A stretch of 30,582 nucleotides of DNA from an uncultured Christensenellaceae bacterium (GCA_934373295.1 CAKROK010000021.1:1-30582); one strand, 5' to 3'. Shown: positions 16,233-24,049, numbered from the stretch's first letter. The notes: generated by a model from the sequence alone, not told the origin. Translations and numbers: made by a program.

Positions 16233-17327
16233 TTGTTGAGAAATACGTATGCAAAGGTCGATCTTTGCGCATTGGGAGAGAACATCGAGACGTTAAAGCG
16301 GCTCGCGAACACGCCCGTCATGGCGGTCGTAAAGGCGGACGCCTACGGTCACGGAATGATTGAGGTCGCGGGCGAGGCGATAAAACACGGCGTACACTAT
16401 TTCGCCGTCGCGACGCCGGATGAGGCGGTCGAGTTCAAGGCGAGCTATCCCGATGAACAAGTGCTGATATTATCCTCCGCGCAGGAGACCGCATTTGCGA
16501 AGCTCATTGACGCGGACGTCATAATGACGGCTTACACGAGGCAGGACATTTATGCGCTTGAGCGAGCAGCGCAGGAACAGAAAAAGCCCGCGCGCGTACA
16601 CATCAAGATAGACACGGGCATGGGCAGGATAGGACTGCGCACGGACGAGGAGGCGGACGAGGTGATATCCGCGCTTAAAGAATGTCCGCATGTCCATATG
16701 GAGGGTATGTTTACGCATTTCGCCACGGCGGATGAGGCGGATAAGGCGTATACCGAAAGACAGTTCAAGAGGTTTTTGCATATGCGCGAGAAGTTCATCT
16801 CGGCGGGCTTTAAGCCGATATGCCACGCGGCGAACAGCGCGGCGATTATCGCACACGCGGGGACGCACCTCGACCTGTGCCGAATGGGCATCTCCATGTA
16901 CGGATATCCGCCCTCGGGCGAGGTGGAGATGAGCGACTGCCCGTTAAAGCCGGTGATGAGCCTTGTGAGCTATATCACACACATAAAGGAACTGGATGCG
17001 GGGCAGAGCGTGAGCTACGGCAGAAAGCACATCGCGAAGAAGGACGAGCGCATAGCGACGGTCGCGATAGGCTATGCGGACGGCTACCGCAGAGCTCTTT
17101 CGAATAAGGCGAAGGCGTTTATAAACGGTCAGGAGGTCAGGCAGGTCGGCAGAGTGTGCATGGATCAGATAATGCTCGACGTGACGGACATCGACGCAAA
17201 GGAAGGCGACGAGGTCGTGCTGATGGGCGCGGGGTTTGACGCGGACGACATGGCGAAAATATGCGATACGATAAGCTATGAGATACTTTGCGGCATATCT
17301 AAGCGCGTTCCCAGGGTATATGAGTGA
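16233..17327 (+). CDS. alr: Alanine racemase
   Basis: This PLP enzyme interconverts L- and D-alanine for peptidoglycan synthesis (or spore germination control) in the cytoplasm. It has 364 residues. The PLP lysine is K34 in AVVKADAYGHG and the second catalytic base is Y262 in QSVSYGRKH. GMGRIGLR, CHAANSAA and RMGISMYGYPP are conserved family segments. No ATG is in frame near the N-terminus. Adjacent TTG codons at 16233 and 16236 are the only reasonable starts, 9-12 bases after GGGAGA; 16233 is used here and 16236 would remove one residue. It is monocistronic or transcribed alone before the promoter at 17354. Confidence 0.95.
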   Translation: MLRNTYAKVDLCALGENIETLKRLANTPVMAVVKADAYGHGMIEVAGEAIKHGVHYFAVATPDEAVEFKASYPDEQVLILSSAQETAFAKLIDADVIMTAYTRQDIYALERAAQEQKKPARVHIKIDTGMGRIGLRTDEEADEVISALKECPHVHMEGMFTHFATADEADKAYTERQFKRFLHMREKFISAGFKPICHAANSAAIIAHAGTHLDLCRMGISMYGYPPSGEVEMSDCPLKPVMSLVSYITHIKELDAGQSVSYGRKHIAKKDERIATVAIGYADGYRRALSNKAKAFINGQEVRQVGRVCMDQIMLDVTDIDAKEGDEVVLMGAGFDADDMAKICDTISYEILCGISKRVPRVYE

Positions 17328-17353
17328 TTTCTTTTGCAAAAATGCTTTACTTT

Positions 17354-17381
17354 TTGGCGATTTGCAATTACTATATATAGT
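17354..17381 (+). promoter_or_regulatory. Probable promoter of the rsmD-coaD operon
   Basis: TTGGCG (17354-17359), a 16-base spacer and TATAGT (17376-17381), 32 bases before the rsmD start, in an AT-rich gap after alr. Confidence 0.5.
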
Positions 17382-17413
17382 ATAAAGTTTTTTACTGCGC
17401 AGGAGGCTGTTTT

Positions 17414-17953
17414 TTGAGAGTTATTGCGGGAAGAGCAAGGGGAAGAGCGCTCACGGCGCCCAAGGGGCTTGAAACGCGCCCGACATCGGATAAGGCGAGG
17501 GAAGCCATATTCGGGTCGATACAGTTTCAAATCGCGGGCGCGAGGGTTTTGGACCTATTCGCCGGCTCGGGAGCAATGGGCATAGAGGCATTATCGCGCG
17601 GTGCGCAGGAGGCCGTATTTGTGGATAACTCGCGCGAGGCAGTCTCATGCATAAGGGAAAATCTCAAAAATACGGGATTATCGGGCAGCATAGTTCAGAC
17701 GGATTTTCACGCCGCGTTAAAAGGCATGAGCGGTGCGTTTGACTTTATATTCATCGACCCGCCGTATAAATCCGGGTTTTATGAGGATGCAGTCGATCTG
17801 ATACTCGATAACGGCTTGTTAGGCGAATCGGGCAGGATGATAATAGAGCATGACGGCAGCATAGACCTTGAAAAATCCGGACGGATAGAGATAGTAAAGG
17901 ACAAGAAATACGGAAAGGCGCATGTTACGACATGTGTTGAGTTGAAAAGATGA
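17414..17953 (+). CDS. rsmD: 16S rRNA (guanine(966)-N2)-methyltransferase RsmD
   Basis: RsmD methylates G966 of 16S rRNA in the small subunit, using SAM. At 179 residues it is full length. It contains the N-terminal RVIAGRARGRAL and TRPTSDKAREAIF typical of RsmD, SAM-binding motif I DLFAGSGAMG (47-56) and the catalytic DPPY (115-118). The start is TTG at 17414, preceded by AGGAGG 8 bases upstream; no ATG fits. The stop codon overlaps the coaD ATG by four bases, so the two are translationally coupled, an arrangement conserved in many Firmicutes. Confidence 0.95.
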   Translation: MRVIAGRARGRALTAPKGLETRPTSDKAREAIFGSIQFQIAGARVLDLFAGSGAMGIEALSRGAQEAVFVDNSREAVSCIRENLKNTGLSGSIVQTDFHAALKGMSGAFDFIFIDPPYKSGFYEDAVDLILDNGLLGESGRMIIEHDGSIDLEKSGRIEIVKDKKYGKAHVTTCVELKR

Positions 17954-18405
17954 GGCTGGTTTTTTCAGGCAGCTTTGACCCCATAACCATGGGGCATGTG
18001 GATATAATAAAGAGGGGCGCGGCGCTTTGCGATGAGCTGATAGTTTGCGCATTCGTGAACAACCGCAAAAGGTATAAATATACAAGCGAATGCCGCCTTG
18101 AGATGATAAACAGGGCGATATGCGATATTAAAAACGCGAGGGCGGACGTTTTTGACGGGCTGCTCGCGGATTACTGCAAAAAAGCGGAAGTTGACGCCGT
18201 TTTGAGGGGCGTAAGGGATATTCGCGATTTTGAATATGAACGCGAGATGGCGCTCATAAATCAAAAAAAGCTGGGCGTTGAGACGATACTATTGATAGCC
18301 GACCCCGCGCTGTCATACGTCAGCTCGTCGAGCGTGCGCGAGCTGTTGGAATTTGGTGCAGATGTGGACGGGCTTGTTCCCGATAACATACTTGAATTGC
18401 TTTAA
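17950..18405 (+). CDS. coaD: Phosphopantetheine adenylyltransferase CoaD
   Basis: CoaD makes dephospho-CoA from 4'-phosphopantetheine and ATP, the penultimate step of coenzyme A synthesis. It has 151 residues, near the usual length. The nucleotidyltransferase motif is SGSFDPITMGH, with T13-x-G15-H16. The conserved VLRGVRDIRDFEYE and YVSSSSVREL are both present. It starts at the ATG at 17950, overlapping the rsmD stop (ATGA). The next gene begins 13 bases after its stop with a strong ribosome site, so it is a three-gene operon. Confidence 0.96.
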   Translation: MRLVFSGSFDPITMGHVDIIKRGAALCDELIVCAFVNNRKRYKYTSECRLEMINRAICDIKNARADVFDGLLADYCKKAEVDAVLRGVRDIRDFEYEREMALINQKKLGVETILLIADPALSYVSSSSVRELLEFGADVDGLVPDNILELL

Positions 18406-18418
18406 GGAGGAAACAACG

Positions 18419-18886
18419 GTGGAAAAAAGCAAGGTATACGGTTATATAGATGAGCTTTTAGAGGAGGTCAACAACTCCAAAAAGAGCGTGCTTTCAAATA
18501 ATAAGGTGGTCGATCCCGTGATAATCGAGGAGATTATCGATGATTTGAGAAAGGCGATGGACGACGAGTTTGAGCATTCGAGGGAGATCGAGGCGCAGAG
18601 AGAGCAGATCTTGAAGGCGGCGCAGTCCCGCGCGACGGAGATCGTTAAGGACGCCAACGCACAGGCGGCGCGTCTCGTCGACGAAAACGCGATAACGCTC
18701 GCCGCAAAGGAAAAGGCGCAGAAGATAATCGAAAAGGCGAGGGCCGAGGCCGCCGCAGTCAGAGAGGGCGCGAACAGCTACGCGGGCGACATCTTCGCAG
18801 ACCTTGAGGACTACTACAAGGAGAGCCTTGAGCTGGTCAAGGAAAACAGGATGAGTCTTAATGGCAAGATGGGCGAAAGAAAATAA
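18419..18886 (+). CDS. Coiled-coil (DivIVA/ATP-synthase-b-like) protein of the coaD operon
   Basis: A 155-residue, acidic, mostly helical protein with long coiled-coil stretches (about 45-130) rich in A-x-E-I and KAR-x-EAAA patterns. There is no signal or membrane segment. Proteins of this kind are often annotated as an ATPase beside coaD in Clostridia, but no Walker motif is present. The start is GTG at 18419, with AAGGAGG 8 bases upstream. A longer open frame back into coaD is spurious. Helical scaffolding, perhaps linked to division or sporulation, is a guess. The paired coiled-coil gene at 15701 has a similar style. Confidence 0.7.
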   Translation: MEKSKVYGYIDELLEEVNNSKKSVLSNNKVVDPVIIEEIIDDLRKAMDDEFEHSREIEAQREQILKAAQSRATEIVKDANAQAARLVDENAITLAAKEKAQKIIEKARAEAAAVREGANSYAGDIFADLEDYYKESLELVKENRMSLNGKMGERK

Positions 18887-18903
18887 CAGACTACCGAAAT
18901 AGC

Positions 18904-19956
18904 CTAATCACGGCTTTTTGGGTGCAGAAATAATAAGACAATACTGAATAATAATACGATAATCCCGCATATCGCTGCATATTTTGAGAATGCTGCGTGA
19001 GATGAGACGTTGACAGGGCTAAAGGCGGCGGTCTCGGGCGGGGACAGCTTCATATACAAAAAAGTAAACACAGCGGATAGCGCGCCTTGAATCAGCTTTG
19101 AGACGAACAGCCGCCGTGTTTTTAGTTTATGCTCCCATGCCGCGGACGCAGTTTGGCATATCACGGAAAGACCGCCGAACGATGCGATAAAGCTGATAAG
19201 GACGAGGGACAGCGGAAGGTTCAGCCTAGATGCGCTCTTGCAGCCGGACGTCATCTCCAAAAAGCCGGAGAGAAGCGCGTATAATGCCGGATGAGACGTG
19301 AAAAAGGCGGGAAATATCCCCGAAATAAGTGCGCCGACCACGGAAAAAATCAGCGTGAAGCCCAAAATGTTTAACATCGCATAGCAGGACGCGCCCACTG
19401 AATCCGCAATTATCTCAAAGGGTCGGGGAGAAGGCACGACGGATATAGTCGGCTTTTTGCATATGTGCTTTGGACGGAAAATGAGCAGCATGACGATAAA
19501 GCTGAGGTAGTGCGGGATGAGAAGATACTTAGAAAACGACGGATTTTCGAGCATTCCTGCGCATACAGCGGAGACGATGAACGACGGCCCGCACAGCGAC
19601 GAGACGTTTATCATGCGCGCGGCCTCGTCCTCGTTAAGCTCGCCGCTCGAATATAGCTCACCGCAAAGGCGCGCACCGTTCGGATATCCGCTCAATGCTG
19701 AAATCAAAACGACATATGAAAAACAGCCGGAGAAGCCCGTCAGTCGGCGGGTGGGAGCGGACAACGGGCGGGAAAGGCGGCTAAGCAAGCCCGACTTTGC
19801 GAGCATGGACGCCGCGGCGCAATAGGGCATGAGGCAGGGAACGAGTACGTCTATCCACAGCCTTACGGCGTCGGACGCGCCGCTCATGGCGAGCTTGGGG
19901 TAGATGAGTATCAGGACGATCAAAAATACGGCGGCTATGGCGATGAGCAGAGTCAA
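18904..19956 (-). CDS. ylbJ: YlbJ-type sporulation integral membrane protein
   Basis: A polytopic membrane protein with about eight hydrophobic segments and the YlbJ/nucleoside-recognition (Gate) domain signatures: LWIDVLVPCLMPYCAAASML near the N-terminus, LISALSGYPNGARLCGELY and SSLCGPSFIVSAVCAG. In Bacillus YlbJ is needed for spore cortex formation; it neighbours coaD in many Firmicutes, as here. An ATG at 19974 gives 356 residues but has no ribosome site. A TTG at 19956 has AGAGGTG 6 bases upstream and gives 350 residues, so it is preferred, in line with other TTG starts in this window. It converges on the coaD operon with a 17-base gap. Confidence 0.82.
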   Translation of the reverse strand: MTLLIAIAAVFLIVLILIYPKLAMSGASDAVRLWIDVLVPCLMPYCAAASMLAKSGLLSRLSRPLSAPTRRLTGFSGCFSYVVLISALSGYPNGARLCGELYSSGELNEDEAARMINVSSLCGPSFIVSAVCAGMLENPSFSKYLLIPHYLSFIVMLLIFRPKHICKKPTISVVPSPRPFEIIADSVGASCYAMLNILGFTLIFSVVGALISGIFPAFFTSHPALYALLSGFLEMTSGCKSASRLNLPLSLVLISFIASFGGLSVICQTASAAWEHKLKTRRLFVSKLIQGALSAVFTFLYMKLSPPETAAFSPVNVSSHAAFSKYAAICGIIVLLFSIVLLFLHPKSRD

Positions 19957-19979
19957 AAAGGGCACCTCTTGCATAAAAT

Positions 19980-20008
19980 TTGGCAGATAAGGAATTATAT
20001 GATATAAT
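19980..20008 (+). promoter_or_regulatory. Promoter of the patatin-like gene
   Basis: TTGGCA (19980-19985), a 17-base spacer and TATAAT (20003-20008), 25 bases before the ATG at 20034. It lies in the divergent gap with ylbJ. Confidence 0.78.
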
Positions 20009-20033
20009 AAAAAAATAAAGAAGGAGTGAAATT

Positions 20034-20810
20034 ATGGCTGAAAACAAAAAGGTTGGTCTTGTCCTGGGCGCGGGCGGGGCGAGAGGCTATGCGCATATCG
20101 GTCTGATAGAGGTTCTTTTGGAGAACGACATTCCCATTGACATCGTGACGGGATGCAGCATGGGCGCGCTCATCGGCGGCCTGTATGCTTCCGGCTGCGA
20201 TATGTATATACTTGAAAAATTCGCGGAGAGCTTTGATATAATGAAATATGCCGATGTGAACCTGAAAACAGGCGGGTTTATAGGCGGCCGCAAGCTGCTC
20301 GACCTGATACGCATGTTCACGAAGGGAAAGAGGTTTGACGAGACCGTCCTTCCGTATGCCTGCGTCGCGGTGGATATCGGCTCGGCGGAGCTAAAGACGT
20401 TTAACGAGGGATATCTGCACGACGCGATCCGCGCGAGTATCTCAATTCCGGGCGCATTTGCGCCGTATGAGATAAACGGCAGGAGCTACATCGACGGCGG
20501 CGTGCTGGAGAGAATGCCCATCGACGCGGCAAAGGACCTGGGCGCGGATGTAATATTGGCGTGTGACGTCAACTACCGCGGCTGGGAGCAGAAAAGGCCC
20601 AAAAACCTCGTTCAGGCGATGGAGCTTACCATGAACATCCCCGATTGGAAGTTCTCGCGTGAGAACGAGAAGAAGGCGGATGTGCTCATGGTGCCCGACG
20701 TGAGAAAGTACGCGACGTACGACTTTGACAAGTCAAAGGAGATAACGGAAAAGGGAAGAATAGCGGCGCTTGAAAAGTTAGACGACATAAAGCGCGTCGT
20801 TTTCGGATGA
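20034..20810 (+). CDS. Patatin-like phospholipase (RssA/NTE family)
   Basis: A 258-residue serine acyl hydrolase with a catalytic dyad. It has the oxyanion-hole loop GAGGARG (12-18), nucleophile S42 in GCSMG (40-44), and D154 in the DGG motif (154-156). It lacks a signal peptide and membrane segment, so it is likely a cytoplasmic or peripheral lipid or lysophospholipid hydrolase. AAGGAG precedes the ATG at a good distance, and it has its own promoter. It is a single gene, upstream of the tRNA. Substrates are not known for this branch. Confidence 0.92.
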   Translation: MAENKKVGLVLGAGGARGYAHIGLIEVLLENDIPIDIVTGCSMGALIGGLYASGCDMYILEKFAESFDIMKYADVNLKTGGFIGGRKLLDLIRMFTKGKRFDETVLPYACVAVDIGSAELKTFNEGYLHDAIRASISIPGAFAPYEINGRSYIDGGVLERMPIDAAKDLGADVILACDVNYRGWEQKRPKNLVQAMELTMNIPDWKFSRENEKKADVLMVPDVRKYATYDFDKSKEITEKGRIAALEKLDDIKRVVFG

Positions 20811-20826
20811 TTTTAAACATAAGGGC

Positions 20827-20855
20827 TTTATAAAGCGCGTAGATTGTGATATAAT
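20827..20855 (+). promoter_or_regulatory. Promoter of tRNA-Arg
   Basis: A perfect TATAAT (20850-20855) lies 27 bases before the mature tRNA 5' end. The best -35 with a 17-base spacer is a poor TTTATA (20827-20832). Confidence 0.55.
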
Positions 20856-20882
20856 AGCTTCGGCAAAAGGCCCTTTATACTT

Positions 20883-20959
20883 GTACCCGTAGCCCAGCTG
20901 GATAGAGCGTTGGACTCCGACTCCAAAGGCCGCAGGTTCGAACCCTGTCGGGTACGCCA
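20883..20959 (+). tRNA. tRNA-Arg (anticodon CCG)
   Basis: A 77-base cloverleaf read by hand. The acceptor GTACCCG (20883-20889) pairs perfectly with CGGGTAC (20949-20955), followed by discriminator G and an encoded CCA (20957-20959). The anticodon stem TTGGA/TCCAA flanks loop CTCCGAC with anticodon CCG (20917-20919), reading CGG. The T arm is GCAGG-TTCGAAC-CCTGT-like and canonical. The D stem has one C-A mismatch. A terminator begins at its last base. Confidence 0.95.
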
Positions 20960-20996
20960 AAAATCGGTAAACTATGTTAGTAGTTTACCGATTTTT
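20959..20996 (+). terminator. Terminator of tRNA-Arg
   Basis: Perfect 16-bp stem: AAAAATCGGTAAACTA (20959-20974) with TAGTTTACCGATTTTT (20981-20996), loop TGTTAG, ending in five Ts. The first A of the stem is the 3' A of the tRNA CCA. Confidence 0.92.
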
Positions 20997-21194
20997 ACTT
21001 ATTCACTATTCACTTTTCACTCTTCACTGAAAAAATATCGCCGATTTTTGGGAAGTAATAAGTAATAGTGAACAGTGAAAAAGTGTGGTGCAAAGAGTTA
21101 ATCCTGTTTTGGGATGAACAGTTTGTGCAAGGAGTTTTAATTGTGCTGCAAGGCATATTTCCCATTGCACAGCAATATTTCACTTAGAATAAAA
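20997..21194. repeat. Non-coding tract with heptamer repeats and inverted copies
   Basis: Four exact tandem units TTCACTN start at 21002, 21009, 21016 and 21023. About 30 bases later (about 21055-21085) a roughly inverted counterpart follows with the same 7-base rhythm (AGTAATA, AGTAATA, GTGAACA, GTGAAAA). Together they could form a long imperfect hairpin. The rest up to 21194 shows no gene; a 14-codon frame after an AAGGAG near 21131 is too short to trust. It may be a small mobile or dispersed repeat next to the tRNA. Confidence 0.6.
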
Positions 21195-21713
21195 TCACAT
21201 CGTCTCGGCGACCAGCCATTCATCATCGGTCAGGCCACAGCCGCGGCAGGTGAGGGAGACGGTTATGCCCTCAAATGCGTTTACCCAATCATCCGGGGTA
21301 AAGGAATCGTCGTTTGAAAGACATTCCTCTTCAAAATCCTCTTTTCCCTGTGATGAAATATGAACGACCACGCCAAAGCTGTTGTCATTGCATTTCGGAC
21401 AGCGACATTGTTCGAAAGGTAAATTCCTGTCCAGAAAATTATAGTTGCAAATAAAGCCATCCCAGCCGTGCTTTCCTATGTCAAATAAAATGAATTCCTC
21501 ATTGCAAGAAGTACAGATAATTTTTATTAGCTGTTTGTCGTTGCTTTCTAATATTTTAAAGGATTCACTGCCGCAAAGGCATTTTATTTTGCCCGTTACT
21601 TCAAATTCGCTGTTATCATTCCCGATAGGAAACATGATCGTTTGCAAATGTTTAGGTATCGGATAATCTAAGGAGGATCTCTTTTTCTTTTTGAACAATT
21701 TGAATAGTCTCAT
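21195..21713 (-). CDS. Uncharacterised double zinc-ribbon protein
   Basis: A 172-residue soluble protein that I do not recognise. It has a very basic N-terminus (FKLFKKKKRSS) and two likely zinc-binding modules: C45/C47 with C67/C70, and C105/C108 with C156/C159 (SLTCRGCGLTDDEW), plus C89, C103 and C131. Such ribbons occur in nucleic-acid or protein-binding adaptors. A GGAG ribosome site precedes the ATG at 21713. It is a single gene with AT-rich codons (many AAA, TTT, AAT) unlike the GCG-rich genes around it, and it sits between the repeat tract beside the tRNA and the lexA operon, consistent with acquisition. No function is assigned. Confidence 0.7.
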   Translation of the reverse strand: MRLFKLFKKKKRSSLDYPIPKHLQTIMFPIGNDNSEFEVTGKIKCLCGSESFKILESNDKQLIKIICTSCNEEFILFDIGKHGWDGFICNYNFLDRNLPFEQCRCPKCNDNSFGVVVHISSQGKEDFEEECLSNDDSFTPDDWVNAFEGITVSLTCRGCGLTDDEWLVAETM

Positions 21714-21806
21714 AAAAATAACTCCGGTTTCAATTAAATTGATTTTCCTGCAAAATAATTATATCATAATATCAGTGACTTATCTATATAAAAGCAATGT
21801 CATATA

Positions 21807-21842
21807 AACGCCCTCCATGAATCGATTTCCATGGTCGGCGTT
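21807..21842 (-). terminator. Probable terminator of the lexA operon
   Basis: On the minus strand, AACGCC-GA-CCATG pairs with CATGG-AG-GGCGTT, beginning at the yolD stop codon. The U-run after it is poor (TTATAT), so termination strength is uncertain. Confidence 0.45.
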
Positions 21843-22167
21843 ATTGTTCGGGGAGATATTCGATAGAGTAGATATCGTCAAAAAAGAGCTTTTCATCGTC
21901 GAGCGCGATGAAATGATAGGGATAGCTTATCGCGGTTATCGTACCCGTCTTGGTGACTTCATGAAAGTGGCTGTAGCAGGTCACGCTGACGATATCGCCC
22001 TTTTTCAGCTTACACAGCATGGCGGAGTTCGCCGCCTGTTCATCCTCGGAAAGCTCGCGCTTTTCCACTCTCGAATGGCGCTCCTCGCGCTCCTTTAGCG
22101 CTTCATGCAGCCCTTTCATTGCGTCAAAGGGCATGAACTGTTTAGCGCGCTGTTCTCGGGTCATCAT
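21841..22167 (-). CDS. YolD-like protein
   Basis: A 108-residue protein of the YolD-like family, whose genes almost always accompany a Y-family polymerase gene in Firmicutes and which is thought to act with the translesion enzyme in place of UmuD. The family signature is REQRAKQFMPFDAMKGLHEA (from residue 4), followed by a charged helix and a beta-rich C-terminal half (KKGDIVSVTCYS to FDDIYSIEYL). It starts inside the end of the polymerase gene (26-base overlap), with AGGAGG about 14 bases upstream, so translation is likely coupled. It is the last gene of the lexA operon. Confidence 0.88.
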   Translation of the reverse strand: MMTREQRAKQFMPFDAMKGLHEALKEREERHSRVEKRELSEDEQAANSAMLCKLKKGDIVSVTCYSHFHEVTKTGTITAISYPYHFIALDDEKLFFDDIYSIEYLPEQ

Positions 22168-23431
22168 AGCCTGCTCGGTGTCCTCCTATCATTTCGTTGC
22201 GCTCGCGCTGGGTTGCGCCCTCACAAAAGTTGATGCCGCGCAGCACGGCGTTTTTGCCGAATCTCTCGGTGATATCCACCACGGCCTTTCCCGCCGATAT
22301 CTCGCGATTGACGCTTTGCGGGTCGCAAAAAAGGTCGTAGCCCTCGCTTATCTCGCTTTTTAAGTCGCATAGGCTGAGGGAGAGCTTGCGTATAGGTACG
22401 TTCGGGGTGAGCGCGCGCTCAAAGGAGTCGAGCACGGCGGGCATTATCGCGGAGGGCCGCGCAGTCGCCCCCGAAAGGCGCAGCCCCGCCGCGGTCGCGT
22501 CGTGCTTGCCGTATGAGTACCCGATGCCCACCCAGACGCGCGCGGCTATACAATGCCGTTTAACCAGCTCGCGACAGGCGTTATACACCATCTCTTTAAG
22601 CACTGTCACAGCCTCGTCGCGCGCATAATCGCGGGGGAGTATCTGCGAAAAGGAGAGCGACTTGCTGTGCGTCTTATAGCTCTTTATGTCGGAAATGCGG
22701 CAGCTCTCCCGTCCCCAGGCGTGGTCTATGAGCAGCTCGGCGTTTATCCCGAACGTCTTATAGAGTATTGCCTCCGGAAAATTCGCCACCGCGCGCATGG
22801 TCGTCAGCCCGTATTTCGCGAGCCTGCGCGCCGTTCCGCTCGCGATCTGCCAAAAATCCGTTATGGGCTGATGATCCCACAGCGTTTTTTTATATAGCTC
22901 CTCGTCGAGATAGCCCATGTGGTCGTGACAGTGTTTGGCGGTTATGTCGAGCGCGATCTTCGCGAGATATAGGTTCGTGCCTATTCCCGCGGTGGACGGT
23001 ATGTGCAGCGTCGTCAAAATGTCGTTCATTATGGTCTTGGCGAGCTGTTTTGGGGTCATGTTGTATATGCCGAGGTATGCCGTCACGTCTATAAACGACT
23101 CGTCGATGGAATAGACGTGTATATCAGCGGCGTCGAAGTATTTTAGATAAATTGCGTAAATATCGGCGGCATAGTCGATATAAAGCTGCATACGCGGGCG
23201 CGCCGCGATGTACTTTATATTCGCGGGGATGTCGAACAGCCGGCAGCGGTTTTTAATGCCCTGCGCCTTCATCTTGGGGGTGATGGCGAGGCAGATGGCG
23301 TTCTTTCCGCGGGTGACGTCGGCGACGATGAGGTCTGTCTCAAACGGGTCAAGCCCCCTTTCGGCGCATTCCACAGATGCGTAAAACGTCTTCATGTCTA
23401 TGCAAAAATATGTCCTCTGCTTTTCAGGCAT
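22142..23431 (-). CDS. Y-family DNA polymerase (UmuC/UvrX-like)
   Basis: A 429-residue translesion polymerase. Catalytic acidic residues are intact: D12 (CIDMKTFYASVECAERG) and D110/E111 (VYSIDESFIDVT). The helix-hairpin-helix region follows (IASGTARRLAKYGLTTMRAV), then the little-finger domain (from about 240, KSLSFSQILPRDYARDEA). Length and the partner YolD place it in the UmuC/UvrX group rather than DinB. GGAG of the ribosome site is formed by the last codons of lexA, and the ATG lies 6 bases after the lexA stop, so it is coupled to lexA and presumably induced in the SOS response. No obvious C-terminal clamp-binding peptide was identified. Confidence 0.92.
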   Translation of the reverse strand: MPEKQRTYFCIDMKTFYASVECAERGLDPFETDLIVADVTRGKNAICLAITPKMKAQGIKNRCRLFDIPANIKYIAARPRMQLYIDYAADIYAIYLKYFDAADIHVYSIDESFIDVTAYLGIYNMTPKQLAKTIMNDILTTLHIPSTAGIGTNLYLAKIALDITAKHCHDHMGYLDEELYKKTLWDHQPITDFWQIASGTARRLAKYGLTTMRAVANFPEAILYKTFGINAELLIDHAWGRESCRISDIKSYKTHSKSLSFSQILPRDYARDEAVTVLKEMVYNACRELVKRHCIAARVWVGIGYSYGKHDATAAGLRLSGATARPSAIMPAVLDSFERALTPNVPIRKLSLSLCDLKSEISEGYDLFCDPQSVNREISAGKAVVDITERFGKNAVLRGINFCEGATQRERNEMIGGHRAGYDDPRTAR

Positions 23432-23437
23432 GTTTTT

Positions 23438-24049
23438 TTACTCCAAATCCTTTATGACCTTCAGCGCGACGCCCTGTATGACGAGCGATTCCTGCGCGAG
23501 GTCGACCGTTCTCGTGCTGTATTTTTCGTTTTCGGGGACGAGGTCGATATAGCGCCTGTCCGTCTGCGGGCGATATCTCTTTAACGTGGCGTCCTCATTA
23601 TCTATTAGCGCGACTATTATCTGATTCGCGTCGGCGTAGGACTGCTTTTTGATTATGACGAGGTCGCCGTCGTCTATCCCCGCGTTTATCATGGAATCGC
23701 CGTTCGCCCTCAGCGCGAAAAGCTCGCCCTCGCCGAACCATGCCGCGGGGACCTGTACGTATTCCTCTATGTTTTCCTCCGCAAATTTAGGCACACCGCA
23801 GGATATTGCGCCCAGCACGGGCAGAGACAGCAGGTCCTTATCGCGGTTTTTTGCGACTATCCTGCCCGGCCCCTTTATGTCGATGATGCCGCGCTCGTCC
23901 ATGAGCTTTAAGTACCTCGCGACGGTGGATTTCGGTATCCCCAAATCGCGCTCCATCTCCAAAATAGTGGGGGAGTATCCGTTTTCGCGCTGGTTTTCGC
24001 GGATGTATTCGCTTAAAATGTCAAAGTACTCGGTTTTTATAGTGCGCAT
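23438..24049 (-). CDS. lexA: LexA repressor
   Basis: The SOS transcriptional repressor, 203 residues. The N-terminal winged helix (about 10-58) reads YSPTILEMERDLGIPKSTVA. The C-terminal S24 peptidase domain has catalytic S119 (ANGDSMI) and K157 (DATLKRY), at nearly the same positions as E. coli (S119, K156). The self-cleavage bond falls in LGAISCGVP at C84-G85, where most LexA proteins have Ala-Gly. A GGAGGG site precedes the ATG. The gene leads an operon with a translesion polymerase and YolD, and has a good promoter with a palindrome just downstream. The HTH is diverged from Bacillus LexA, so it may read a non-canonical SOS box. Confidence 0.93.
   Translation of the reverse strand: MRTIKTEYFDILSEYIRENQRENGYSPTILEMERDLGIPKSTVARYLKLMDERGIIDIKGPGRIVAKNRDKDLLSLPVLGAISCGVPKFAEENIEEYVQVPAAWFGEGELFALRANGDSMINAGIDDGDLVIIKKQSYADANQIIVALIDNEDATLKRYRPQTDRRYIDLVPENEKYSTRTVDLAQESLVIQGVALKVIKDLE

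Noticed and set aside
18353..18418. Upstream extension of the coiled-coil gene into coaD
   Set aside because: The GTG at 18419 has AAGGAGG at ideal distance; the extension is just the coaD end in another frame.
18887..18920. Bidirectional terminator between the coiled-coil gene and ylbJ
   Set aside because: Only a 4-bp AGCC/GGCT stem is present before TTTTT; too weak to call.
20778..20960. Minus-strand open frame across the tRNA with a TGFEPAAFGVG-type peptide
   Set aside because: This is the well-known artefact of translating the antisense of a tRNA gene; the tRNA call is unambiguous.
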